Shown here: piece by piece, positions 11,626 through 25,100 of the stretch | Layout of the letters: the number at the start of each line of letters is the position of its first letter | Position numbering within the stretch: position 1 is the stretch's first letter | Origin: Catonia carolina | Lineage: Eukaryota; Arthropoda; Insecta; Hemiptera; Achilidae | Direction: 5' to 3' | DNA: 64,000 nucleotides | NCBI GenBank assembly: GCA_035578175.1 | Contig: JAQMRL010000001.1 | Coordinates: forward strand, 46,089,553-46,153,552 | Position numbers and translations under genes: made by a program | Notes under the pieces: generated by a model | Told to the model about the DNA's origin: nothing | Seen by the model: only the letters and a program-made list of their open reading frames with translations | Databases searched by the model: none

Positions 11626-11699
11626 CGCATACAGACACACAGGTTTTATCACAGTATTATCATGTCTAATCTTGCCTAACCACTGTAAACTTTATCTAT

Positions 11700-11830
11700 T
11701 TATATATTTTTTTTGGTTTTATGTCCGACTGTTTTGCAATTTCTGCTAATGCAGACGATGGATAATGATGATACATGAAAAATGAGTGATGAAAAAATGC
11801 CAGACCGAACCGGGAATCGAACCCGGGACC
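11700..11830 (-). repeat. tRNA-derived SINE family T, truncated copy
   Basis: Reverse orientation. T-run, then GTCCGACTGTTTTGCAATTT and CTGCTAATGCAGACG, ending at the box-B region CGGGAATCGAACCCGGGA. Truncated beyond box B, so the A box is absent. Confidence 0.75.
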
Positions 11831-11832
11831 TA

Positions 11833-12454
11833 TTTATCAGTAGATGAAAAAGAAAATTCTCAAAATATTTGAACAGGATAAAAATATTATCGAATACATT
11901 AAGTGTGGTGTACGGGACATGCCTCAGAGCAGATAACCTCATACATCTAAAGAAAACTGAAGAACATTTTTCTGTTGTGTGGTTGAACAATCTAGTGAAT
12001 TCACAATGAAACACATTACATGAATAATTTTTGGTAAAACTGTGCCTTCTGCATTTTATGTCATGACAAAGTAAGAAATGCATTCCATACTTCTCTCACT
12101 TTACTTCCAGATTATATAACTAGCTACATAAAAATATTTAAGAGCAAAATTAAATTCAAGGATGAAATGGGTCATTTCTGTTAGAAGAGTCATCAAGAAA
12201 GTGATAGTATGTAAAATGCAAAGTTAATTGTGAGCTTAACATATCTTTTTTATTTATAAATAATTTTTGTTTGTAAATAGTTTGAAACATTAGTAAACTA
12301 AATAAATTAATACATATCCTGGCATATAGTTTCTTTACCATAATAAATTAATATTTCCTCTGCCTTGAAAAATGGGGTAAGTGTAATATTAGAGATGAAT
12401 AAGATTGTAAAAATTAATTAAATGCATGTTATGAAATTGTATTTTTTGGAAAAT
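11833..12454. other. Unannotated intergenic DNA
   Basis: AT-rich; nothing recognised with confidence. Confidence 0.4.
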
Positions 12455-12464
12455 AAGTTTTATT

Positions 12465-12868
12465 GTTTTGTTTAGGTCATCAGCTGAAAGGCTGGTTTGA
12501 GTGACTTTTACTAGTAGAGGTTTTACTAAGTAAAACGAGGAGTGAGGTGGTTTACAATTGCCTTCCTCACTGAGTAGAAAAGTACACTTATCAGCATGCT
12601 GAGCCCTCTGAAAAGTATATATTTTCCACTCTGCAAATGACACCTTCACTTCATTCACCACAGGGTCTGGCTGTATAATGAAATTCATTACTTTCAGAGG
12701 AGATAACTCTGATTAGTGCCTTTTACACCTCTACCTCTTCTGTTCTTAAATGATTTAGTCATTTAATTGGCTGACCATATGATAAGAAACAGAACTATTT
12801 ATTTTAGCCCTGCAACGAACAGATTGGGTGTAAATAATTTGACACTCCACTTGTCTGTTATGGGCAGA
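12465..12868 (-). repeat. SINE-like family A, copy 3
   Basis: Full-length minus copy, flanked by a 10-bp target-site duplication AAGTTTTATT (12455-12464 and 12869-12878). Confidence 0.86.
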
Positions 12869-12879
12869 AAGTTTTATTA

Positions 12880-15040
12880 TTAATATACAAAAAAGTACTC
12901 TTAAATGTTAGTTCAGAACTATAATTTAGTAATAAAACTGTACTTAACAAATTAGCGCTACAAAAATGAGTACAGTAGTATTAAGTTTCAAAACAGACAT
13001 CAAAGTTTTATGAATGCATGCTTATTAGTTACCAGAATAATAGACTTTCTTCTCTTACTATATTTCACACTAGTTTTGGCAAGAATCGGAAATACAGCAC
13101 ATTCTGTTAATCAGATGCAATGAGTCCCACCTTTTCTAAAAATACAATTTTGAACCCACCTTTCTACCTAAATGTATATCTATTGAGATTCATTTTAATT
13201 TAACCTACAAATAAATGAAGTTATTGTAACAATGAAAGTTTCTTATAAACTTATTATTTGTGATATATGTGGAACGGTATGCAAATCTTGTACGAGTAAC
13301 CAAGTTTGACAAGTATAATCTATTACTGAGTACCTCTAGTTTTGTTGTTCCCATAATGTAGAGTGGAGAGAGTTATAAAGGTTTTTTTTATAACTGCATC
13401 CAAGAGACTCCAGAAGGGAGTAGACATATCGAGATAAAACTGATAGGCCTATTTATTTTAGTGTTAAATTTATTTATTACCACTACTTACTTGATTACTT
13501 CAATAAGCATGTCATCCAACCATTTTTATCAAATAATACACAATTTGCCACATCATTTACTTAGAAATTTATATATTTTTCAACTGAAAAATATTTAGAA
13601 AGGAATTCTTGTATACTTTCAAACGTTTCATCAATCAAGTATTTTTTAAACAAATTTAGATTACCACAACTTTTTTAAACTTTTGGTAATTTATTGATAT
13701 ATTTTCTACCTGCATAATTAGGTCAAATTAATTATGTTTGTTCAAACAAATTAGTGTTAGGATTAGGAACATAGTAACCAATTTTATTCTATTAGGCCAT
13801 TTTGTTATTTCTATAGTTATCTATTTCTCTGGGTTTTTCTAGAATTCTATTAAGTGTGTTGTTATTCATTTCTTAATTATTATATTATTTTATCTTCTTT
13901 ATCTTTCGAGAAATCAACTTGCACGTATATAAATGTAGCCAACCCTTGGAAAAAGCCTGACCGTACCCTGTTCAAAAACCTTTGGTAAAATATTAAAATT
14001 TTAAAAATCTGAGAATTCACAAAACCACAGTGGAATTCTTAGAACCTGATAACATTTATCTCAAAACTATATTTTTGATACACTATACTTCATTTCCTTC
14101 ATACACTAAACGTTTCATTTTTACACGTTTTATTATGATGCAGTTAGCTTTAACTACACAAATTGAATTGTTTGGATATTTTTTATAGTTTCAGTTTAAT
14201 GTTTAAAACCTTGTGTAACACTTATAAAATAGAATAAAAATTTGCATGCCGTGTAGATTTATTAAATAATACATTGTTTATCTTAGAATCTAAAGTAATT
14301 TTATTGTTTTGTTTTCCAATTAATGTGTTCAATAATATCCACGGTTATACAGTGAGATAACACTGGACAATTTAATTAATGTAAACAGAAGGGAGGGGCT
14401 CAAAACAGGTACTAGAGAATCTGCCAGAACACATCCAAGATAACTACAATTAGAAGGGTGTGCCTTAATCGCCCAGTCTTTCCTCTTTGTTACGTGATGC
14501 ATTAAAAGTGACCTGTTTACTGAAAATTTCTGTTATTACTATAAAGTAAACACATATAGGTACTATCTTTCAGACAAGACATGGTTTACATTTATTTTAT
14601 TAAACGGAACAAACTCATGTTCTCTGATTTATAACAGAATATTGTAATATTTACTCTAGGTTCTTTTGGAATCTGGTTGTTTATAAGCAAACAGACTTCC
14701 TTTTAAATTTATAACAAGTATTTATTAACAAATTAATTACCTACATTAATTATATTACAGTTATTGTAACTAGACTATTACAATAAACTGTGTAACTTAA
14801 TGATTGACAAAATTTATTACAAAATGTTTTACATCGTAACCAAGAATTAAAACAAAACTTAACTGAAAAAAACATATGACCATTTACAATCAAATAATTA
14901 ATTAATTCTTATTAATAGTTGTACACTATTCACTTGGTACAGATTAATAGCTTCAATACGCCAAGTGTAATACACAAACTGGTTTAACAACTCATTTTCT
15001 TTAACATTAAGGGGACACGAGACCAATGCTACAAAGCAGC
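12880..15040. other. Unannotated intergenic DNA
   Basis: About 2.1 kb of AT-rich sequence without recognised genes or repeats. A somewhat GC-richer patch at about 14390-14510 is unidentified. Confidence 0.4.
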
Positions 15041-15059
15041 GTAAAATGAGCTTTATATT

Positions 15060-15243
15060 ACCTTTGAATGGCGTTTCACCTGAGAGACAAAGGCTCCGTA
15101 ATTCAACTTTGTGCTGAGGTACTTATTTTACACAAATTTGAATAAGACAGTGGTTACCGGTGTACTTTGGTGGCTGAGAATCAACTAACCATATCTTCTT
15201 AGGAGTTTCACCCTGAGTCTGTAGACTACACCCTGCATATAAA
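15060..15243 (+). repeat. SINE-like family B, copy 2
   Basis: Shares the body of the 10.3 kb copy: TTTGAATAAGACAGTGGTTA, GTGTACTTTGGTGGCTGAGA, CTGAGTCTGTAGACTACACC. The head is diverged. Confidence 0.5.
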
Positions 15244-15546
15244 TTTAAAAAAATTTAAATTTCAAATTAATTTTTTTATTTTAAATTTTTTGGGTATTCT
15301 TATTTTTGCTTTCCCAGGTAATGATTGTTCATCACATGATAAAAGAAAACATCAGCCATGTGATTTTAATTGAAAAAATAAAATGAAAACTTTGTTTTTT
15401 TATGTAACTATTTAATAATTTGTGGTTCATGATTAATATAATTATTACGTTACTCCAATAATATATTATCAAAAAAAATTTAAAGGATATGTTACTAATA
15501 ACATGAACTTGAGCGCTAAACTTTTGGTGAAAATTATCAATTTTTG

Positions 15547-15915
15547 AGACAGTCTAGTTTTTTAGCCATCAGTCTCTCAACTGGTTTGACAAAGTTCTCC
15601 AAGCTGTTCTATCTTGTGCAAGTCATTTCATATCTACATAATCTGCAACACCCGACACCCTTTGTAATTTGCTTTAAATATTCTAACCTTTGCCTACCCC
15701 TACAATTCACTCCCTCAATATTACCCTCTATTATTGATAGCGCAATACCAGTATATTTTAAGGTATGCCCCAATAGCATATCCCTTCTTCTGGTAAGGTG
15801 TTTCCATACACTTCTTTCACCCACTTGTCTAAGAACCTCTATATTACTTATTTTGTCCACCCACCATTGTTTAATCTTTAACATTTTCCTATAACACCAC
15901 ATTTCAAAAGCAGAA
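15547..15915 (-). pseudogene. Non-LTR retrotransposon 3' fragment (same family as 8.4-9.5 kb)
   Basis: Minus-strand frame FEMWCYRKMLKIKQWWVDKI, SVWKHLTRRRDMLLG, RLEYLKQITKGVGCC closely matches the 9.1-9.4 kb fragment. 5'-truncated. It lies just beyond the DDX18 stop codon, so it may be part of that gene's 3' flank. Confidence 0.78.
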
Positions 15916-16062
15916 ATAAAATAAGCAGACAACAGTAATCCAAGTAAAAATATTTTTGTTAAAAACTTCACATACATAAAAAGAATAAGGGAAAATAAAA
16001 GAACACAGTATCTTTTTCCAAAATAGTTATTTTAATAAAAATAATACATTATAAACACGGAA

Positions 16063-16130
16063 TTAATATTTTCTACCTTTATTTGACTTCCAATGTTGTG
16101 GTTTCTTTTTCTTCAGGGATGATTGCACTT
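16063..16130 (-). CDS. DDX18 (pit): DDX18 exon 15 (basic tail and stop)
   Basis: 68 nt. Codes for [20 protein letters not shown] plus Y and TAA. Too short to show similarity, but it has a good acceptor (TTTTTTCAG), the right phase, and a Lys-rich tail typical of the family. An ATTAAA-type signal on the minus strand lies about 27 bp past the stop (16031-16036). Confidence 0.8.
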
Positions 16131-19100
16131 CTGAAAAAATTATTAAGGAAATAACCAGACATTAAGAGAAAAAATCCATTCTAACAATTATGATCCACCT
16201 TTTTCATATTTAATTAATTGAATTTAAGAGAAAAGTCACACTTGCCTTTTTATGTATACTATTAAATAAACTCATGCCTTTTGAAACACAAAATTTTATT
16301 CAAACTACTCATTTTTCTCAGTATCTTAAAAACATTCTTATTGACATAAACAACTCCAAAGTAAAGCAAGAAAACTAACATTAACATACCAATTTCATGA
16401 ACAGAAACTTGTACTATTAACATGAAATAACTCTAAAAAATATACAGGAATGTGACTTCCTTTAAAAAGTACAGTCAAGGAAAAGGAAAGACAATACAGG
16501 ATTTGTCCACAAAGTAATGAGACTAGCTGCCACGCAATGCTCCCTAGCGACAGGATTTATAGTGGGAAGCAGCAGTCATGTTCGAGCTCTAATGCAGTGA
16601 GGGTCACAAGAGGCCCGAAAGCTGTTTTTGAGTTTTTGTTATAGTAAAAACCGTCAAAAATAGAGCATTCAGTACAGCAGTGTTATTCGATTAAATTTTG
16701 CTTTCACCAAGGAAAAACTTCTTCCAAGATGGTTGGCCTTGGTTAAGGAGGTTTATAATCACAACGCCCTGTCAAGGGCTCAGGTTTTCCGGTGGTTCAG
16801 CGAGTTCAAGAACGGACAGGTGACAGTTGAAGACATGGAGCTATCTGGATGCCCTTCAACGAGTGGTTTTTTTGCGTCTGTTTTGCAATTTCTGCTAATG
16901 CAAATGGTGGAGATTGATGATATATGAAAATGAGTGATGGAAAAATGCAAGACCCGACCGGGAATCGAACCCGGGATCCAGGCGCAGAAGCAAGTTGCAT
17001 TAACCACTACGCCGAGTGGTTTGGATGAAAATGTGGCAAAAGTAAAATCTCCTAGACTCTGAACGATGTTAAAGTGCAAGATTAATTCACTGAAGACCTG
17101 AATATGTGCAAGACAATGGTTCATAAAATTATTTCTGAAAATTTGAACATGAGGACAGGTTTTTGTGAAATTGGTGCCAGAAGTGTTGACGCCCATACTG
17201 CCTTCGTTGTGATCGCCTACCTGGCCCAAAAAAGTGTAAGTAGCTTTAAGTAATAAAACATTTTTTCTGGATTCACTTGAATTTTTTCGTTTTTTATGAG
17301 TTTATTGTGTGCATTTTTTAATTTTTTTTTAATTTAATTTTTTCATTTTAAATGAATTTTTCATTTATGGCCTATTGGAAATTGAAAAAAATCAAATTTT
17401 TTCAAAATCCTCTTCGCATGTACCTACAACCTTAATTCAAGTTAGCCCTACTAGGCCAAGTAGTTCTTCACGTTAAATGAGTCAGTCAGGGAGTGAGTTT
17501 ATATAATATAAACTCACAGTCAGTTCCATGTTTTATAATTATATGTATTGATAAAAATAATATAAATAAAAGCAAAAATCAAAGGATACTCAAATCAACT
17601 GCCGGTGGGACCATTAAACCAAATGATTTGGCTACTTTGGCTAAATCAATATTATCTATGTCGAAAATTGTTTTTAAATGATGGCTGTCATAAGATCTTA
17701 TGTATCCTTTAAAAGCTTCTTTAGCACCCATATTTAAATAATAATTTGTTGATACCAGCTTCTCCAACTGAAATCACAAAAAAAAACATTTTTTAATATT
17801 GTATCATATGGGTAAATCTCTGACACACAAATAAATTGGTGATCAAAGAACGATAGATCTATTTGAATGGTTTAAGATGCTAATTATTAAATTACAGTAA
17901 CTGCAAAATGTAGATTTAATTTCTTAAATGGTCATCCAACTATCTGACAAATTCTCACCCAGCAGTCTTGAATTAACATTAATATAAAACAATGTGCATG
18001 AATCAAATCTGTTATGAAGAAATAATCCACATAATTATTATTTTAATTGAAATAAAGCTCATTATCTGCTTTATCGTACTACAGAGGGTTAAGTGGGAAT
18101 ATTATTAAAAAAATATGAATTGGTGTGATAATTTTATTTTCATCACTTGTGTGAGAAATTTTATGTGTAATAAATTTTTTTTAGCCATCTCCATGGCTCG
18201 GTTGTTACAGCAATTGACTGTGCCACACACAGCAAAGCGGAGTGCCAGGATTCTCAGCTAGGGTCTAGAATTTTTTTTAAGGTCATCAGCCGAAAGGCTG
18301 GTTTGAACCTGTAGAGGTTTTACTAAGTAAAATGAGGAGTAAAGTGGTTTACCATTGCCTTCCTCACTGAGTAGAAAAGTACACGTATCAGCAGGCCGGG
18401 CCCTCTGAAAAGGACATATTTTCCACTCTGCAAATGACACCTTCACTTCATTCACCACCGGGTCTGACTGCATAATAATATTTATTACTTTCTGAGGAGA
18501 TAACTCTGATTAGTGTCTTTTACACCTCTACCTCTTTTGTTCTTAAATTATTCAGTCATTTATTTAATTGGCTGACCGTGTGATAAGAAGCAGAACTATT
18601 TATTTTAGCATTGCAACGAGTTTCCTCTGGAACTATAACACGTTAAAATCAATTGATTCTGTTCCATAACCCACAAGCCAATGGGTAATGACCAAAACAG
18701 CTGATGCAACTAAATATACTAACAGATACATTTTTAAAATAATTATAATTAGTAAATAAAATATAATAGTATACTACTAACCTGTATTTGAATATCTGAT
18801 ATTTTGTTCCATGAGAAGTCAAATTCATTTAAACTAACTTTAGCTTGTTTCAAATACCGTAAGAAACCAAGTTCTTCTGGACGTAGCATTAATAAAGCAC
18901 TGCCACGTGCTCCTTCACCTCTTGCTGTTCTACCAACTCTGTGAATGTATTCCTGAAATAACACAGTACAAGTCATTTTTACTAAATAAAAATCTCTTAT
19001 GATCAAAAATAATGAAGTATGTTTTTTTTAATATACGAGGGCGAATCAAATATAAACGGTAATTTTTAAAATTATATTTATTGAATAATATTATACAAAA

Positions 19101-22100
19101 ACTATGCCTTCAACATTTTTCAATATAGTCTCCTGCATTATCTACACACTTCTGCCACCGATTTGGAAGCTTGAATATTGCCTGTTCATAAAAAGATTGT
19201 GGGAGAGTTGTCAACCAATCGCGCACGTGCTTCTCGACATCTTCATTGCTTTCAAATCGTTTTCCTCCAAGTGATTCTTTCAGAGGTGCAAACAAAAAGT
19301 AGTCACAAGGGGACAAGTCTGGACTGTAAGGAGGGTGTTCGAGAGTTTCCCAGCCCATTTCTTCCAATTTATCCCTTGTCAACAATGCGGTGTGAGGCCT
19401 TGCGTTGTCATGGAGAAGGATGACATCTGTAATGGGCACACCTCAGTCTTTTGTTTCGGTAACTGGTTTTTGCCGACTGTAGCACCTGGCAGTAGTAAGC
19501 CGCATTCACTGTTCGTTGATCGTGAAGAAAATCAATGAGTAGAACTCCCCTTGAATCAAAAAAAAATTGTTGCAAGAACTTTTCCGGCTGAGAGACGAGT
19601 TTTGGCTTTCACTGGGCAGCCTTCATCCTTCCTTCGCCACTCCTTACTTGCCATTTTCGATTCGGGAGTGTAATGGTGGACCCACGTCTCATCACATGTG
19701 ACGATGTGCCTCAAAAAATCTTCACCTTCTTCTTGAAATCGATGCAGAAGTCTCCCGGCGATCTCCGACCTGACCTGTTTTTGATTTCCGGACAGCAACC
19801 TCGGAACCCATCGAGCACTAATCTTTCTGAAGCCAAGGTGGTCTGTGATTGCAGACTGAACACTCCCGTAGCTGATACCAATTTCTGACGAGATTTCTTG
19901 AACAGTTAACCGGTGATCACCTTCAATAAGCTCTCGAACGGCACTAATGTTGTCATCTGTGAGACTTGACCTTGGGCGTCGACGGTGACTTTCGTTTTCA
20001 ACACGTTCTCGCCCACCCCTAAATTCTCTGGCCCACGTATACACTCGATTCTTAGACAGAGTAGTGTCCCCAAACTGTGCCCGCAAACGAGTAAAAATTT
20101 CCGAAGGCTTAAAACGTTCATTTGCTAAAAATTTTATGATGATTCGTTGCGCAACAGATGGATGTACCTCTCGCTCGGTCATGGCTGTACTGACGGCAGA
20201 ACGCAACAATGCTGCGAAGTAAGCTGTTCCCTCCACTCCTATTAAACAAAACAACAACTGCTCACCGCCACATCTGGTCCGAACGTGTTTGGTACAGTCA
20301 ACAGCAAAATTACCGTTTATTTTTGATTCGCCCTCGTATAATTAAATATCTACATTTTTTAACAGCACCCCAACACACATGACACTACTAAGATTTTCAG
20401 TGCTTTGGTTTTTTAGAAAAAATTAATTTTAGCACATTAAATGCAGAGGGAGTATTGAGAAGTTATTTGCTGTGACAGACCTGTTCACACCAATTCCAAG
20501 GCTGGACACCTTTTGTGCTTCCTCCGTCAGTGCAAACGAATCAGGTTTATTATGTGATTATTTAAATTTATATTAAAAAATAATTCAATAGATGGATAAT
20601 TCAATGGATAAAATTATCCATTTTTTTTTTGTAAAATGAAGGCTTGGCATAATTAATTTATAGTTAAAACCCCAATTATAAAAAAATCTATAGTAGAAAT
20701 TATGAACAAAAAGACACTTTCAAAATTGAAAAAAAAACTGTGAGCCCATATCTTATAACGATCTTCACAATAGGACAGAGTAAATGTTTCTGAAGCACTG
20801 TGTGGCAAAAACTGACACTGCCTAGCTACCGGCATAGAAATAACTGAAATAGAAGTAGGAAAGAACAATGACACCTGAGGGAGGTCAGCTGTTAGATAAT
20901 AGTTTCATTTGATGCCCAAGAGGCTTCAGCTGTCTCCGACATGTTGAGCATCTTTTCTTTTTAAGTGGAAAAACCTGTTAAATATCTTGCACCAATGAAA
21001 ACTGACATTTTCTAACAATTTTTAATTTCTTAGAAAACTTAACAGTAGTTTCTTCCTAGATTTTTCATATTAAAACTACCTTGGCCTCACGTTATATGGT
21101 AAAAGAATGTTTTATTGGAGTAAATTTAAATTTACCTCATAACATTAAACAACTTTGGTCACCATTTAATTACCGTATTTTTCGGACGATAAGACGCACC
21201 CTTGTTTTTCAAGGCATAAATTATCTAAAAATTATTTTGACTGATTTTAATTAGTTTTTTAATACAGGTAAATGTGATTTCTTTATTTGAAAAACAGCAA
21301 GTACAGAAGATACAGTATATATAATTATTTTATAGTCGTAAATTTACAAAAAAACATGGATATAGAAACTGTAAGTACGTAAATTACTACTATCGGTTTC
21401 ATAATCATAGACACCCGAGTTTGAACCCTTGCATCTCCATAACTATGAGTCGGATTTCAACATACTTTACATCAAAATTTAACTCATTTTTTTCTGCGTT
21501 GATTTATAATAGTCCTATATTTTTAATGTTGTTTAAAAGTTGCCATATCGAGGTTGGAAGATAAAAAGATTCGGTTTTTTTGATACCGCAACAAATTTCA
21601 TGTGTTTAGAGGCGTGTAACTTGATAAATATTTGACCGAAAAGTTTGGAATGTTAACACGACATAGACAATTATATTCTTACAGTGTGTACGAAATTTCA
21701 AATTCATACGTTATTTGAATTTTGATTTATTAACAATATTCTGAACCCTTGCTATCTCGGTAACCACACGATCGTTCGGCTCGGGCAAACTATCGTTTTA
21801 TTCAGCGTAAAAAACTTAGTACAGATATGTTAACATGAAATATCAATTGGCCAATGTTGTGGTAGAATTTTTAGAATTTTGAAAAATAGATGGGTAATGC
21901 GGGGGGTGGGTGTTACTATCCATGTTGCTAGTTTGTGTACGTGACATCGTGTCGGACTGTCTACCTGAACTGACATACTGCTATGTCAAATCAGGTAGAC
22001 AATCAGATTCAGGCAACATGGTTAGTCTAATAGTAATTGATAATCCAATTTTTCAATTGTGCTTCAAGTTGAGGCCATTTGACAGCATGAGTTCAAAATT

Positions 22101-25100
22101 TACCGATACGTTTCTTATTATCTGCCTTCAGTAATAAATTTTCTTGTTCCAGCCATTCCCGAATCATTTTTTCTGTTGGAGGAGGTAAAAAATGCCTTTC
22201 TACTGCCCGAATGCCATTATCTTTTGCATATTGAACCACTTTTAATTTAAAAGCGAAAGAGTACGAAACATGCTTCACGTTTTAAAATGCTATGCTATTT
22301 ACTGTAAGTAATATCGATACAGAAACTACTGTGTATGCTTAGAATCTTCAAGACAATACAGTTTAAAAACTACGGTACATCCCATATCATTGTATGTTTT
22401 GTTTTGAAATCCCTAGTTATTGAACGTGTTTAAGTAGAGTAGGGTAGTATTAAATATTATTATAGAAAGCATCTACCCTGAAATATAGCTAGCGTTCGGA
22501 CCATAAGACGCATGGTAATTTTTAGGTCATTTTCCAACGGAAAAAAGTACGTCTTATCGTCCGGAAAATACGGTAAGTACTGCATTGCTGGGTGAACAAC
22601 CACGCCATTATGTGGAAAAAGATGCTACAGCTCCCTACCAAGAAAAGCAAAGCCATCATGGACTCAATGTTTGACAGCATCATATCATCAGGAGTGTTAC
22701 AATTTATTATTATCAGGCCAATCATTATTGTCACCATTCGATAATACGTTATTAAAAAAAAAAATTGCACATCTTGGGTGACTTCTATTTTACAAACTGA
22801 ATATTACAGTACCTAACAAAAACAAAAATAACAATTGTTTACCTTTGGATCATCAGGTGGATCATACTGTACAATCCAATCGACAGCAGGAATATCCAGA
22901 CCTCTTGCAGCAACATCTGTGCACAGTAAAATTCCTGTATCTGCATTACAGAACTGGAAAAATGTTGTGGTTCTTTTGGCTTGTTTTTGTTTTCCCTGCA
23001 AACATAAAGAGTAATTAACATGTTGATACCAGATGACTTACTACATGTTATCTATAGGCTTTATTCAAACTACGAACACATTGCCAGTGTTATTAAATGT
23101 TTTACACCCATCCAGACTGATCCTACAAGCGGTACAGTGAGGTCATTTTTAGTTAGCTGTTGCCAGCAATTCTTGAATAAATATTGTAAATTAGAGAGTA
23201 TAGTGTTATTTATAATAAATAGAATTTTCAGATCTACAATTTTTAGAAACTAGATATGAAATGAAAACATATATTTAGCTGACAATTCCCTGAATAAATA
23301 AAAAAGTTGGTTGGTGTACATACTGTATCAATCAGAATCACTCCACTTTTCACTGCAAAGCCATGCTGCCATGGCGATAATAAGACTTTTCTATTAAGGA
23401 AGCAGACCATATTCATTATCCCTATACCCGCAATACAAACTTGGGTAGATTTTTTTGTAGGAACCGTTAAATCTTCAAAGCTGAGCTTTGGGACACCTAT
23501 CTACAGTACCATTTTACAAATTTGTACCAGAGCTTTTTCATTGACCTTTATCTAATCTAAAAATGATTTCTGTTCTCAAAAAATGTTCAAATGTAGCCTA
23601 AATTTTTTTCATGAAAAAGACACCCAAAAAATAAAAACTCAAAAATTTTTTAAATAACTCATTATACAGGAGTAAATAAACATCTTAGTAATAAAATGTA
23701 ATGTGTAAAATTTCACACTTCTAAGTGGGATGGTTATTGAAATAAGTGTACCTAAATTCAAAAAATACACTATGCGGAAAATGCAGATATAGTAAAAGCA
23801 TAAAACCGCAACAGAAACACCTATTGCCAATTGGCATTAACTTCCAAACAAAAACACACCCATATTTATCTTGCGTTACAGCTGATTCCTACGCGTTTTA
23901 GAAATTATTGTTTTTATGTGAACGCGATCTCCATAATGTTAGAGCAGTAACGTGATTATATTAATCCCAATATACCAGAATGAAAAATGTGAAAAAATAT
24001 TGAAATAAACACTACATATCCCACCAACGTAAAAACATAATTTTTTCTCAAAAGAAAAAGCTACCAATGTCGTGTTATATATATCAATTTAAATAGGGGA
24101 AAACAATCTGTATCAATATATGGTAAAATTGAAAAATCAATATTTTTTTATTAAAATCAGTCTGCTCCCCTTAAAGATACACTAAACATTGGTCATTTTG
24201 AACACATAAGTACAGAGCAATTATGTGATTTATACTGGTTTTTACAGTCAAGTACAATAAACAAGGAGGTAAATATATCACATCTAAATTTAAAAAAAAA
24301 TAACCTGAAACCACACATAGAAGTTTCAAAACTAATAATAAAACATTTTCTTACATGTATGCACATAACTGGTAAATCAATATAGTTTAGAAGCTCATAA
24401 TAAAACTTGACAGCCATACACGAACTAACAAACACCATCGCTTTCTTCTTACGGATCTTTTTCAGAAATGTAAACAGCAACAGAAATCTTTTCTCCGAAG
24501 GTACAATTACGTAACCTGTTCACAACAAATACAGGTCACAATGTCAGAAATACAAAAACCAATACAAACAATAAAAAAATAAGCGGTTCCAATACAATTC
24601 TCGTTCTTAATTTATTAGTAAATTTTATAGCAAAGAAGTTATTAAGTATGTACCCTACAACTTAAATTAATTAAAACTGCCACCGCATATTAAATTGCTT
24701 CAGTTACATTTATTCAACCTAAAGTAATGTCCAGAATACTAGAATACCAAGTACCGTAGGGCCTCATATTACGATCGTAATTCGTTCCGGAACAACGATC
24801 GTAAAGCGAAAATATCGTATTGTCAGACCGACCGCATTCTTGTCCAATCATTAGACCATACATACAATTCCACAAGAAATTTACATTAGCCTGTACATAC
24901 AGATAACCCTATACATTCTTCAAATAGCACTCATTTCAGTACAAATGATTTAATAATAGGTATAATTATAAAAAAATGCCTTTTTGAATTCTGTTTGATC
25001 TATCAGACACTTTAACGTCTTTTAAAACTGACTTTTCCTTTACAATCGTGGAAATTGTAGACCATACTGGTGAACCAATTCATTTATCCTAGCCCCTTCA

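Noticed and set aside
11700..12083. 127-codon minus ORF
   Set aside because: Starts in random sequence and ends in a SINE; no recognisable protein.
12389..12688. 99-codon ORF on the minus strand
   Set aside because: Lies in the family A repeat; kept only as a finding about the repeat, not as a gene.
16946..17013. tRNA-like sequence that could be taken as a tRNA gene (also at 52.6, 26.2 and 27.1 kb)
   Set aside because: A and B boxes are present, but the sequence continues into a repeated body and A-tail with target duplications; these are SINE heads, not tRNA genes.
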